A stretch of 64,000 bases of DNA from Euclidia mi (Eukaryota; Arthropoda; Insecta; Lepidoptera; Erebidae): assembly GCA_944739405.2 (NCBI GenBank), contig OX123187.2, positions 37,056,394-37,120,393 on the forward strand, written 5' to 3'. The notes beneath the pieces were generated by a model. The model searched no databases. It was not told the origin of the DNA and saw only the letters and a list, made by a program, of their open reading frames with translations. The position numbers and the translations under genes are program-made. How positions within the stretch are numbered: position 1 is the first letter of the stretch; the number at the start of each line of letters is the position of its first letter. Below, in pieces: positions 32,911-44,485 of this stretch.

Positions 32911-34179
32911 AGCAGAAACGTAGCAGCCCTTTTCTTGTAGCCAGTGATAAAAACATTTAACGACTGCAGTTCACAGCTATAACTACTGACGCAATCATTC
33001 TTAGAGGCACTATTTCCCAGACTATGTATATTGTTACACTGGGTACCTACACCAAAAGAGTTACTCAGGATATTGGCCTTTGGACTTTATCCATTAGGGA
33101 ATAAATGTCAAAATTGAATGAATATATGCGATCGATCTTGTAGATTGCGTTTTCTACGATCCATCAGCTACCGCCAGTACGAGCGAGAACTAGGAGCAAT
33201 CGAACCCATTTTTGTAAGGATTAGATCGTATCTGAATAATTAAAGCTTCCATTGTCTACAAGAGAACTACAATTTACAAAAGCTTGATATATTACGTAGC
33301 TCGGGGATGTCGAAAATACATTTTCAATCTAAAATGCTGAATTGAATATGTTTTCGGTTAGGTACTGCAAATATTTGCAAGGAGCTGTAAACCTAGTTGT
33401 GAAATTGCATGCGTATGAATATTCCACGTTAAAACGAGTCGACACTCTAAAAAACATATTTCATTTTTTGTAGAATTATTTAATATTTGTGCAAACAGAA
33501 TATTTCTAAAAGTTCTACCATGGTTATTTTATGAGTGATATTTGAGGTTATGCTATATATTTTTAATTAAAATGAGATTGCATTATAGGTACAGTTAACA
33601 GACTACACAAGAGGCGATGAGAACACTCAGTCCGATTGTATTTTATTTACGTGCAATAATGCATTATAAAATATTCACATCTCTATCTATCTTTTCCCTT
33701 TCAATTCAACAAAAAACAAAAAGTATTCTCATTTTATTATACGTCATTGATCATCGTCAACACAAAAACATTCATACTTTTGCCGAAGATGACAAAAGCT
33801 TTATACGTCCAATCGCTCAGATAGATGACCCTGAATAAATAAAAAAGGTATTACTGTAGAATTTATTTGGCTTGATATAGTGCTGGATTTTTGTCCGTTC
33901 CATCTGAAACGCGAGGCACTGATTTAGGTAGATTTAGAACTTAGGTAACGAGATTCAATCAACAAAGTTTTGTCTTCGACGTATTTCTTGGAATTATTCG
34001 TTAGTAATTTCCTGCCAACGTTGTAAGACTTTAATAAACAAGATTTCTTTTCAATGTTAGGAAAAACTGTTTGCATACCTAATTTATTACTGTAAAAGTA
34101 ATTCATTCTTGAGGTGAGAGCACAGTTACATAAATAATTCAGGAACCTAGGCAGTTACATAGGTATACAAAACATAGAC
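32911..34179. other. Non-coding stretch, nothing recognised
   Basis: A 73-codon ORF at 33,617-33,838 has no recognisable features. Otherwise AT-rich unique-looking sequence. Confidence 0.3.
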
Positions 34180-34395
34180 TATCTTGCAGCCTTTTGCAGT
34201 TCACAGCTGGACCTCAGGTGTGGACTAGCACTGTAAGCCAATAGAAGGATATAGTCTGATGTCGAGTTATCCGTCTGTTCGCTAAAATCTTATTAGCTTC
34301 GTGTATTTTCCTTATTCGCCTATTACGTCAACCACAGAATTAAATGGCGTAGGGACGCTTTGTATTCCTAATTCGTCAGCACACAGATTGATCTC
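34180..34395 (-). mobile_element. Decayed CCGTGTGG retroposon
   Basis: GCCTTTTGCAGTTCACAGCTG at the left and TCCTAATTCGTCAGCACACAG at the right match the two ends of the family in minus orientation, with an eroded middle. Confidence 0.5.
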
Positions 34396-34424
34396 ATAAA
34401 GAAATACTTAATATGTATAATAAT

Positions 34425-34740
34425 GCCTTTTTTTCTTTTTTTTTAGTAATAGGTGGCAAACGAGCAGACGGATCGCCTGAAGGTTAGCAATTACCGCCGC
34501 CCATGGACACAAGCAACACCGCAGGAGTCACAAGTGCGATGCCGCCCCTTGGGGTTGGGAAAAGGAATAGGATGAGGAGTGGGATGAGGGAGAAGGAATA
34601 GGGAATTGGGCCTCCGGCACTACCACTCACCGAACGAAACGCAACAGTTTAAGTACTGTTACTTTACGTCGATTTTCAGTGAGTGGGTAGTACTTCCCCG
34701 GTCGAGCCGGCCCATTCATGCTGAAATCAGCAAGGCTCTA
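34425..34740 (-). repeat. Interspersed repeat with GGTGGCAAACGAGCAGACGG motif
   Basis: A T-rich start leads into GGTGGCAAACGAGCAGACGG, TTACCGCCGCCCATGGACAC and, at the far end, CGGTCGAGCCGGCCCATTC. I recall this as widespread in Lepidoptera. The leading T-run suggests a poly(A) tail on the minus strand. A decayed relative of its far end lies near 37,125-37,190. Confidence 0.55.
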
Positions 34741-35509
34741 CTACCTATAATAATAATTCAGCCCGTTCTTCTTTTCTATCTTGTCTTATAGGGACATTTA
34801 TATATTTATGAAACAGCGTGTAAAATATATGGGGCATCATAATACATTGGGTGAATTGTGGACTTGCAACTTCCTTGGGTTGTACGTGATGACTAATTTT
34901 TACACAGCGGGTCTCGGAATCAATCGAATCCACGGTGCTATCACTAATACTTCGATCTTATGTGGGCATCTAATAGTTAATACCTAAGCACTTGGCCTGT
35001 ACAGTGATTTAATTTACTTAACACATAAGACATTGAATTGCCAGGTAACTCGAAAGAATATCTGCCAATATTAACTCATAAAACCTGCCATGCCACGCCT
35101 CCATCATGCTGATCTGCTTTATCTGCTTATCGCTTGTTTGGATGAACAGGGTATTAACTCAAAATTTACGATTTTTAACCTAAAATACAGTCCTACTAAA
35201 CATCATGAGATCATTCTGACGAACATGATTATATAACGATATCGCGTCTAATTGGTAGGGGTGCAGGGTAGTAGGTATCTTCGTCCATTTCGCACTACGC
35301 GTTACGGTTGTTCGTGAGTATTTTACCAGATTGCTGAGACATTAATTTGATATAGTCACGTATAGATAGGTAAATAAAAGTAATATATTCTTTGTTACTA
35401 CTTTAAATCTAATGTCACCATCTTAACACCTCGGAGTCTAAGAGGTGTGCTTTTAAATTTCACCAGATTTGCCAAAATACTAGCTTTTCTATACAAGATC
35501 GAGATATAC

Positions 35510-35660
35510 TAAGGACTAGATACTGGTCAGGATATTGACGATACGGACCGTTTACAACTACTGTCAACTATACTATACTGCTTTTCATGAGAGCAGGGAC
35601 ACACTGCTTAATGTGATCACTGAGGCACATAGCAAGCGATAATTATTATTCATTAGTGGT
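35510..35660 (-). mobile_element. Decayed SINE family delta
   Basis: TAATGTGATCACTGAGGCACA and AGCAAGCGATAATTATTATTC match the minus-strand middle of the long family delta form. Confidence 0.45.
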
Positions 35661-36034
35661 GCTCCGTGTTGAGCTATGGTATAATTAACAATAACTGTTT
35701 TAATAAAGAAAAATATTCAGTAAAAATGGCAAAGGTAATTTCATTTGCCACAGTAAATATACCCTTTTTGCTTATATTTTATTTCTGCTTTTAATAAAAC
35801 TGGATAGTTGACAGAATATTATCGCCCCTGCCTAATGAAGTTTATTAAATTTATTTAAGAAACGTAAAATAAAAATTTATACTTGCATGGACTCATTTAT
35901 TTCAGCCATGTAAAATATTTTAAATTCTCTGATAAAATGAACGTTAGTTTTTGACGCGTCACGGTCATCCATCAATCTTAATGAAATAACGAATAATAGA
36001 CCAGTTTTATATTGTCAGTCGTGGACTTTAAACA

Positions 36035-36335
36035 TCGTCGCAACGTTATCCCGGTGGCATACAACTCTTGGAGTCCAGGGTTCGCTTTCTAGTTTAACAA
36101 GATTTGACACAACATTAACATTTAGCTTTTCCACAGGGCGACAGTCTAACCTACTTAATCCAAATGGATATCGATATTTCATGACTAATTTGATCAGTCA
36201 GAAAATTTTGGAATACTTATGCAAAGGTACTTACTGCTTCCTCGTAACATTTGACAATCATTGATGCGCGCCGTGAATTTGATCTCTTGTCCTTTGTATT
36301 ATAGTTTGCTGGTATTTCCGCTAGCCTCAGTCGTA
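36035..36335 (-). mobile_element. SINE family delta, long form, decayed
   Basis: AACGTTATCCCGGTGGCATAC, GGGTTCGCTTTCTAGTTTAAC and CGCGCCGTGAATTTGATCTC follow the long-form minus-strand order. The tRNA-like head is eroded. Confidence 0.6.
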
Positions 36336-37913
36336 GAGTTAAATGTCGTTATTGCCTAGGTGCGTTAAAAAGTTTAGTTATCTATGTACTTTAAGTTGTT
36401 ATGTAGGTACATTCGAACATGTTCCAAACCTCTATCGTGATTAGTTTTATGGTTGAAATTGAAATAACGAAGCACAGGTGTAGAAACTTAGAAAAATATA
36501 GGTCGGTGAACCCGTAATAATTAAAGTTTTAAAACCTAATAATAAATTATATCTCACCCTTGTTTTCAATATTATTCAACAAATGAGAATAAATATCAAG
36601 TGGCGCTTAAAATAGCCTCTCGCCAGGTGAGAGACAGCCTAGTTAGTTGTGCATATGTGTGAGTGTGTGGTTATAAACATAGCTGTGTCTGGTCTCCTAT
36701 GTATGCAACGTCACATATATTACTAGGCATTCTTATTTGGTAGACGTGGACCGACAACGAAAACCACCACGACTATATCACAAGTTGTCAAGCAGCTTTG
36801 TCTTGGAAATGGTTCGACATGCTATATGGCATGTTGGTCGGCGTGTGACTGCCATTTATCTTTGATACTACAAGGTAGCAAACGTGATAATTCCGTCGCG
36901 TCCGACGACGCCGTCGTACGTCAGCGATGTCAGGCACCACTAGCGCGTTGCTGACCGAAGACTAGAATAGGCCAGCCAAAGCCATTATAAAGCCTCCTCT
37001 GCTCATACTTTTAAGTATCAAGTGTAAGAAATGATGCTGAAACTTTAGCTCCCCAACCGAATCAGTATAGAAGGAATTAGTACCTACAGCTACTTTATAT
37101 CGATCTTCTGTGTTGGTGGTCAAACCCCGGTCGAACCAACTGACGAACCGACCAGCTCACGTTGTAATCAGCGTGGCTCAGTATTAGGTATAGCTTTTCA
37201 CGGAATAACTTCTTTAGGTAACCACATAAATTTTGCATTTGCACAATTTTTCTATTATTGTTGTAACATATACCATAACATATTTTAAAATTAAATGCCG
37301 AGAAGAAGAACTCCTTCGCTTATAACAAGAATGCTGCAAAAGATACTAGGTAGGTACCTTTGAAACGGGTAAAACGTTATTGTATTCCGCGCGCGAGTAT
37401 CGATTTCTCAAAACTTCTTAGTTAACCGGCGGAGTGCTAACAGAATACAAAGTAAATATCCACTAAAGCCACTTAGCTGAAAGCAGTGTCATCCATTACC
37501 GAACAACGGGAAACCTATTAAGAACGATAAGTCAGTGTGTGTTGGCGAAATTAGATTTGTTTTCGGTATTAGTAGCGAATATTTATCGAAGTAAGCTTGA
37601 ACACAGTTCAATAAAGGCACCTATCCTGTGCTTGGCATTTGCGTGGTACTAGCACAAACAAAATGCATATAAAACGATTGTGCTTCGTCTACAAATCTCA
37701 ATGAATTTAAAATGAAGTACGAACGCTGTGTTTTACCACTAAAGATTGTAAATTTTAAACATGTTTACACGGTAGATTGTCGTATACCCTGAAGAGGTAC
37801 GTATGGACGTAAAGCACTGTTCTTCTTGAGTGCCTAAGTCTTAGGATAAAAATAATAAAACAGCGCTTAGGTTTGTACGTGACCAAAACTGTGATGGCTG
37901 GCTGCCAAACTAC
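36336..37913. other. Non-coding stretch, nothing firmly recognised
   Basis: No supported ORF. A GACGACGCCGTCGTACGTC palindromic run occurs near 36,903. Part of 37,125-37,190 resembles the repeat at 34,425. Confidence 0.3.
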
Positions 37914-37973
37914 ATCATCATCATCATGAGCCTTTAACAGTCCAATGCTGGACTAGGCCTCTCCTTTGAAAGG
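37914..37973 (-). mobile_element. CCGTGTGG retroposon, 3' fragment
   Basis: An ATCATCATCATG run followed by GCCTTTAACAGTCCAATGCTG and CTCCTTTGAAAGG matches the last 60 bases of the family. The break at the AAAGG is abrupt. Confidence 0.7.
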
Positions 37974-38232
37974 CTTAAAGTGTATACTATGTTAACATTG
38001 TAGACCGATTAATGTTCTATAAAATGAGATTGTAGAGTACCAGTTTCTAAACTCTTGCGTTTCATTCGGTCCAGATACGCTATTATACTCATACAACTAA
38101 ACTGTCAAACATTTAGCCAATTCAAAGGACAGAAAATTGTATTGACAAATGCCCTGGACACAGACTGAAAATTAGTTTGAGATTCGATATTTTCCGTGAA
38201 GCATGATGTAGCTTAAGATTATGAGACTTAAC

Positions 38233-38470
38233 TCCGTGTGGTGACGAATTAAGAATACGGAATGTCACCACCCTATATCATCCCATGGGTGTCGTAAGAG
38301 CCGACAGAGGGAGCATATTATGCAGAAAACACCACTGTAAGAGAAGGAAAACTTGATACAAACCCTATACCAACCCGTTTGGCCAGCGTGGTTTAGTAGG
38401 CCAATTCCTCCTTTCAAAGGAGAGGCCTAGTCCAGCAGTGGACTGTTAAAGGCTGATGATGATGATGATG
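38233..38470 (+). mobile_element. CCGTGTGG retroposon abutting unit B
   Basis: A full-length copy ends in (TGA)n at 38,470, and unit B homology starts at the next base. No target duplication pairs its two flanks, so the right flank is a duplication breakpoint or has been replaced. Confidence 0.8.
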
Positions 38471-38942
38471 ACGTCTAAAACTTATAATGTATGTATCCCT
38501 ACAAGCATATATTCTGCTCTAAAGTTCCATCTAACTAATCAATTCATGTAGTGTTCTGTAAAAACATGTTTACCTTTCCAAACATTTTCGAACCTGGATG
38601 AGGTCAACGAAAATATTATTCATATAACTTCTTCTTTTAATATGCATAGAGGTCGTATTATTCTTTGAAATAACTTCAACGTTAAAACAGAATTCTTTAA
38701 GTGCCATCTCAAATATTCACAAAACAATGACGTAATTTGCTTTAGTTGAAGGAACATGATTTTCAAATATAATAATGCCTTCGTTAATGTAACTTATGTC
38801 CTTGCCTGGTTTCTTTTGCTGCTAATATATTTTATTCTATGTTTAAGGGTACATTGTCGATTATTGTGACATGTGCAATTAAGAAATACATAATGCGGGC
38901 AAAGACATTTACATTTAATTTTAGTAAAAGCTACTGTGATTT

Positions 38943-39445
38943 CGTTCCGGATTCGATCCCTAAGAGAAACTCCGAGCATAGCTCTTTCCATAGCTCGCTG
39001 AGCAACCTTGAATTGGTGGACAAGTCGTACCGTGAGTGGCCACGTCTCAGCCCGTAGGTCATTACGGGTAGAACGCACTGATTGAAGACTTTTGTTTTCG
39101 AACTTTGTGGTATGGGCGACGAGAAGACCCGACGAAGTTTTCCAAATGCTGCCCAGCCCAGCTGTATCCGCCTCTTGACTTCCTTATCGAAGTTGTTTCT
39201 ACCTAATTGTATGATCTGTCCTAGGTATGTGTATTCGGAAACAACCTCGATGGAGACTCCATTTACGTCGACTGGTTCGGGATCAACATGCTTCATCCGG
39301 AGACCAATCCGCTGAGACGAGGCAGCCAGACTGTTCAGCATTTGGTTTAATTCTTGCAACGTTTTAGCCATGATAATAATGTCGTCTGCGAATCGTAGGT
39401 GAGAGATGCGTTTGCCGTTTATCTTGATGCCGTGATCTGTACTGT
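38943..39445 (-). pseudogene. RTE-type LINE reverse transcriptase fragment
   Basis: The minus-strand reading gives DHGIKINGKRISHLRFADDI, then LGQIIQLGRNNFDKEVKRRI and VFNQCVLPVMTYG. After a frameshift it continues as ETWPLTVRLVHQFKVAQRAM to GVSLRDRIRNE, where similarity stops at about 38,943. It has the FADD catalytic motif but lacks the endonuclease, the first RT motifs and the C-terminal end. It is the same clade as the copy at 55,664. Its 5' edge is fused to an R4/Dong-like LINE in the same orientation. Confidence 0.85.
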
Positions 39446-41865
39446 GTGTGTACTTTTCTCAGGCGGCCAAAGAACCGAGCCTGCAACGTCTGTTTCATGT
39501 CAGTCTCAGAAATATTCAAAGACTGCGACATACCCAGGTATTTGTAGGTCTCAGTTGGGGAGAGGGATCTAAGTTGTATGGAATCTGAGAGTTGTATCCC
39601 TGCAGATTCCATAATCCTGCCTCTCTTCACATGCATGACCGCACATTTATCCACACCAAATTCCATCCTGATTGAATTACTAAAGGTTTCGGTTACCTTA
39701 AGTAATGCAGTCAGTTGGAATTTGTTGGGGGCAAATAATTTCAGGTCATCCATAAAAAGGAGGTGAGATGTAACATGACCTCCTCTCCTCAACTGATAGC
39801 CTAGCCCTGAAGCCTCTAATAAGGTACTTAGGGGGTTCAGGGCAAGGCAAAACCACAGAGGACTCAGGCTGTCGCCCTGGAATATACCTCGCTCGATCCT
39901 TATTGGAGCACCGCAACTCAAGATCGATCGACACCCTGGATAGCGCAATACGGTCCTCCATTGCCCCATACACGCCCTTAAGAAGGTGCATAGAGTTGTA
40001 TCTACTTTGTACAACTCTAGCACCCTCAAAAGCCACGCATGAGGCACGGAGTCGTACGCCTTTTTGTAATCTATCCAGCATGTCGAGAGATTCTTTCGGT
40101 TACGGCGCACTTGTTGGCTAATGGCCATGTCAATCAATAGGAGCTCTTTAGTACCATGAGCCCCACTCTTACATCCATTTTGAGAAACAGATAGAATTGA
40201 ATTATCAAATATATGTTTAGATAATTTCGTTCTCAAAATGGATGTAAGAAGTTTGTATAAAGTTGGTAGGCATGTAATTGGCCTATAATTCTTGGGGTCC
40301 GTGGTACTACCAGACTTATAAAGCAGGTGGGTAATGCCGGATGTTAAAAAATCAGGCAGCGACCCTGATTCCAAAGACGATTGAAATTGAGATGCTAAGC
40401 AAGCATGCGAACTTCGGAGCCACTTAAGCCAAAAATTGTGCAGCCCGTCCGGTCCCGCAGACTTCCAGTTCTGTAACGGACGGACTGCGCTGACTATGTC
40501 GTCGATAGTAATATTTATAGGCTCCATTATTGGAATTCGTTCACATGCTCGCTCAACATCCCCAATCCAATCACCCTCCGCATGGCTGACGGGTGTCGAC
40601 CAAATGCTGCGCCAAAATGTAACAGTGGCATCATCATTCGGTCGACACCCATCGCCATTACTCGTCGAGGAATCAGGGTGCTCCCATGCCCTATACACCC
40701 GCTTTTCGTCTCTCTGGAATGTGCGATTAAGGCAATACCGGTCCACCCTTTTTTTATATCGCCTAATACGGTTTGCCCATGCACAAAGTTTTTGTTTCAG
40801 AAAGTCGATGCGCTCTGTAACTCGAGATAAATAATCTTGGGAACTGATACCAGTTCCCACGAAGGCCCGAGTCACAAAGCGCATCACTCTCGGTCGCGTA
40901 TTACCGGTCCTAAAAGAACATAGCTTGCCAATGAGTGCCCTAGTCTCAGCGATACGACTCTCAATCCTGCGCTGCCAAGCTGGCATCGCAGCGGCCCGTC
41001 GAGTAGTAGTATTATCTACAGGGAATTTAACTCCCGCTACTCGACATGCCGCTGCAGCCGCACAATACAGGATTGAGTGTGTATCGCTGAGATTTTCACT
41101 ATTCTCAAAATAAATTGACAAAAGTGAATCCAGGGCACCCACTAGCGCTATGTTTTTCTTATGCATGGGCAACCGAGGCAAAAGAGGCCGAATATTTGGA
41201 TTTATGGATCGGTATTCATCAATAGCACATTCCAAAGCGCTCCTTAAACGATCATTGTACTGGGTACTTACATGAGAAGTCTCGTCATCTATCTCTTCAT
41301 CGGCGACATCAACCTGTTGTAGTTGTGCAACCGCCGTCTGAGTTCGCGATGGAGAAGTGATGGGGAGACTTCTCTGCAAGTCAGAGCGAAGTCTCTCAAG
41401 CACGGTGTCATCCAACAGACGACACCGTTGGATGGCCCGCACTTGATCCGATAGCCGTTGTGTTGACACGTTGACAGCTGGCTCAAGTGCCTGAAACAAA
41501 GGCAGCATACGATCACGGTAAGCACTGAGGTTAGTTCCTCCCTCTGTGGCCACAAAATATGCCCGCATGACGTTTTCATTCATTGAACTCGTCCATCTCA
41601 TGCGGTGCACATCACCACCGGTAGCGGGGGCCCTGTTCGAGACCGGTGGGTCTCGGGGTCCCAAGCGTGTCGGTGGCCGGCCTCTCCCTCGCCGACGTAC
41701 AGGTGGTGGCGACGTCGGCGGCGAGAAGTACTCGTCGCTCGACGAGCTCTACGCCTCTGCAATTGCCGACAACTCTGTTGTAGGTGCCGGCGGCTGCGAG
41801 GCGGAGCTGAGCGACGAGTCCGGGGGTGTAATTCGTGCAGCAGCTGCCCTAGCTCTTGTCAACAT
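39446..41865 (-). pseudogene. R4/Dong-type LINE ORF, 3'-truncated
   Basis: A frame of 766 codons is open below 41,664, but its first codon is TTG. The likely start is an ATG at 41,863-41,865, followed 38 codons later by an in-frame TAG (41,749-41,751). In the 766-codon numbering, residues about 22-90 (MRWTSSMNENVMRAYF... YRDRMLPLF) resemble the N-terminal region of R4/Dong and R2-related proteins. RT motifs follow: SAGPDG at 402, IDYKKAYDS at 531, FQGDSLSP at 595 and FMDD at 637-640, then KYLGM at 708. Similarity ends at RFFGRLRKV (730-738), where RTE sequence begins. The C-terminal zinc-binding and restriction-like endonuclease region expected of this clade is missing, so it could not retrotranspose. 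Confidence 0.85.
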
Positions 41866-42239
41866 TTCATTTTCTCTTCGTATTTACATGTTTACCTTTG
41901 TTTATTTACAGTTTTCGTAGGGGATTTGTCATTGACGTAAGACGTCATCTTGAATAATGTTATTGTATTTACTTTTCATATTAATTTAATGGTTTCTTGA
42001 TATAATTATGTGTTTATGCGGTAAAGAAGTCCTTCTTGTAGAAATAAAATATATATCTGAATCCAAAACTATGTTAAATAATACAGATATAAATATTCGA
42101 GAAAAATTATATGTCGTCTTGTTGACGTGTTGCTAGGTTATTATTATTATTATTACATGTATTTATTCATAATTATATACCTAGTAATTCAAGTACGTAA
42201 CTCATATTATTATCTAATGTCGCACCTACTGTTATATTA
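41866..42239. other. Possible 5' region of the R4/Dong-like element
   Basis: This lies upstream of the presumed ATG on the minus strand. AT-rich, with no landmark to define the element's 5' end. Confidence 0.3.
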
Positions 42240-43330
42240 TCTCTGCACCACCCTAGGTTGACTGGTAGAGAATGCCTATAATATGGGGGTAGAAAATGAT
42301 AAATCATTTTTTTTTAATTTTTTTATTATTTTTTATATGGTGGGAAATATTTTCCCTTTGCCCATGTAGGAGGACAGAATAGAACAGTACGAGTATGGAA
42401 AAGGTGATCTTGAATTAGTCTAATGTACTATAGGTTAGTCTGTGGTGTACGTAAACAACAAATATAATTAGAAATCAACTTTTATTCATAGGAGCAAAGA
42501 CTACTGATATGTGAAAGCCGTGAAAAATGGCACTATTCATAGAGGCACAGCACACTTTTCGCACATTGAGATTTCAGAAACCCTACAATTTATTACTTTC
42601 TCCATACTTTTCTCACGTTCCATATCCACTTGAAAACCCCCTAAGCCATCGGCTGGCGTCCTTGCCCCCCCCCCTAGACCATCGGCTGGCGACGCCCTTG
42701 GCTGCAGTATATGGAGCTTCTTCTTCTTCAAGTTCCAGGTCATCCTCAGAATGTTTTGGGTCATGTTTTGGGTCGTCTGGCAAGCCAAAGGTTTCTTCAA
42801 GAACATGCTCTATTTCTAATGCAGACAATCCCTTACTATGCATGGGTTTTGAACTCTACAGATACAAAGCAAAAAATATGCTACAGCTACCCACAGGCAG
42901 AGGGAATATGTTTCCCACCATAACAAACGAATATTATAAAATATCAAGACACCCAGGCAAAAAGATTTGCGTAAAATCCTTCAGATGAAATATAATAACA
43001 CATGCTAAAAATAAAACTTGCCTCAGAAATAAAAAGATTCAAGAGATAGACCTAACTAGAAAATTTAATACGTAAAATTGCTACTTTTCAAACTTCAACG
43101 AACTACTGAATAAAAATATACTTGACAGTTTACAATTTCTTTACGTCAAAATAATGACAGATTAATAAAAAAGTAGCTGTAGTAAAAATAAGTACCGCAA
43201 GGATGAGGTTTCGTTACTAAAAAAAATTTAAACCATGGTGGGAAAAATATCCCCTCTGCCCTAAAAAGGTTAAGTCCGCCTATGTACCACATTTTTGTAG
43301 TGCAAGAAGTAAAATAAATAAATAAATAAA
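42240..43330 (+). mobile_element. Retroposon 3' end split by a 1-kb insert
   Basis: GACTGGTAGAGAATGCC at about 42,258 and GTTAAGTCCGCCTATGTACC at 43,268, followed by (AAAT)n, look like two halves of one common lepidopteran retroposon tail that I recall as contiguous. The intervening 1 kb carries three copies of a TGGTGGGAAA-N5-CCCTCTGCC motif (42,336 +, 42,893 -, 43,232 +). It also carries a minus-strand 76-codon frame at 42,613-42,843 (MHSKGLSALEIEHVLEETFG, then acidic). That frame recalls the N-terminus of piggyBac-like transposases, but the evidence is weak. Confidence 0.4.
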
Positions 43331-43335
43331 ATAAG

Positions 43336-43533
43336 TACAGCAGTGGGCAGATCATATATGCCGCAGAACCGATGATCGCTGGAGCGGTCAGGTTCTTGAG
43401 TGGCGACCGCGTCTCGGCAAACGTACTGTAGGGCGTCCTGTGGCTAGGTGGGGCGATGATATTCGAAGGGCGGCGGGCAGGGATTGGAAGAGGAAAGCTG
43501 AAGACCGAGCTCATTGGCGCGCCATAGGAGAGC

Positions 43534-43562
<29 letters not shown>
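43336..43562 (+). pseudogene. RTE-type LINE 3' end with (GAT)n tail
   Basis: From 43,344 the translation reads WADHICRRTDDRWSGQVLEW, then GKRTVGRPVARWGDDIRRAA and AEDRAHWRAIGE, running into (GATGAT)n. This is the end of an RTE ORF without any RT motif. It is strongly 5'-truncated and its frame is still open. Confidence 0.85.
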
Positions 43563-43564
<2 letters not shown>

Positions 43565-44157
43565 AAGCTACTATGATATAGAATGTATTAGTAAGGGCTT
43601 ATTATATTCGCTAGTGACACATATTGGTGACTCTATGTGTTACTAATGATTTCGATGAACACGTAGGTAATAATGTTGATAATAATCTATAACTGTTTGG
43701 TCCGCCCCATACGCGTGATTTATAAATAATAATAGATAACAGCCAATATGTACACGCTAATGTCTATATTTATAAATTATTTATATCACGTGGTAAGTCT
43801 ATCATTATTGGTAGACACATCTAACAGGCGTTCCCATTTGGGTCTTAGATCTGTTTCAAAGTAAAGGTCCAACCAAGTAGAACAAAATATCGATTTTACT
43901 TTAGCAGAAAATGAACCTTGTCTAATGAACAAGTATAAATTATAAGTTAAAATAATATTTTTTTTTATATCTATCCTTGAGTTTTTTTTACTTCAACGAT
44001 AACGACTAGGTTGCATTATAATATTGCATGAAAAACACACATTGTTCCATGTTTGCGACTAATAAGTGCTAGATATTTATAGGTATAGTTAGACATCTTA
44101 GAACCTAACTTAACAATCTCAAACATGTTTACCAAACGAAGATAATTCACTCAGAGG
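43563..44157. other. Non-coding end of the unit B-only block
   Basis: Short inverted repeats such as CGTGATTTATAAATAAT (43,716) and ATTATTTATATCACG (43,777) are present. No ORF or family recognised. Confidence 0.35.
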
Positions 44158-44403
44158 AAAATTCTTGTGATGGAATTTACCCAAATAGCATTTAGACAGA
44201 CCCTTTTTAATACAATTTGGCTACCTATTATAAGGTTATTTTTCATGGAGGCTTCTCAGAATTAGGACGAAGCGTATGACTCAAGTACACTAGACAGTTT
44301 GTTATCCAAGCTGTTATTATTGTCTATTATCGTTCATATGAAACCCACACACAATGTATTGTTCAGCAAATATCTCTCCATACGTTATGTACCAACATAC
44401 AAC

Positions 44404-44453
44404 CAGAGACAAGTAAAGGAATATATATATATATATTCCTTTACTTGTCTCTG
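44404..44453. mobile_element. 50-bp perfect palindrome with 7-bp target duplication (hAT-like ends)
   Basis: The insert is an exact 25+25 palindrome beginning CAGAGACAAGTAAAGGAATA. ATACAAC flanks it at 44,397-44,403 and 44,454-44,460 and occurs once at the empty site in unit A (8,454-8,460). The CAGAG start and 7-8 bp duplication are typical of hAT transposons, where 8 bp is usual. The assignment to hAT is inference, since no internal sequence exists. Confidence 0.8.
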
Positions 44454-44485
44454 ATACAACATAATAATTTATAAGTACTGTGAAC

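Larger units (their letters stand above)
38788..44146. other. 5.4-kb composite block found only in unit B
   Basis: Left of it unit B matches A up to about 8,093, and right of it from about 8,216. The block replaces about 120 bases of A, so it is not a simple insertion with target duplication. It contains a chimeric LINE (minus strand), a split retroposon and an RTE tail (plus strand). Confidence 0.7.

Noticed and set aside
41546..41940. Arg-rich plus-strand ORFs near 41.6-41.9 kb
   Set aside because: These are shadows of the proline/arginine-rich leader of the R4/Dong-like ORF.
42527..42988. 153-codon serine-rich plus-strand ORF
   Set aside because: It is opposite an acidic minus-strand frame; the Ser runs are the complement of GAA/GAG codons.
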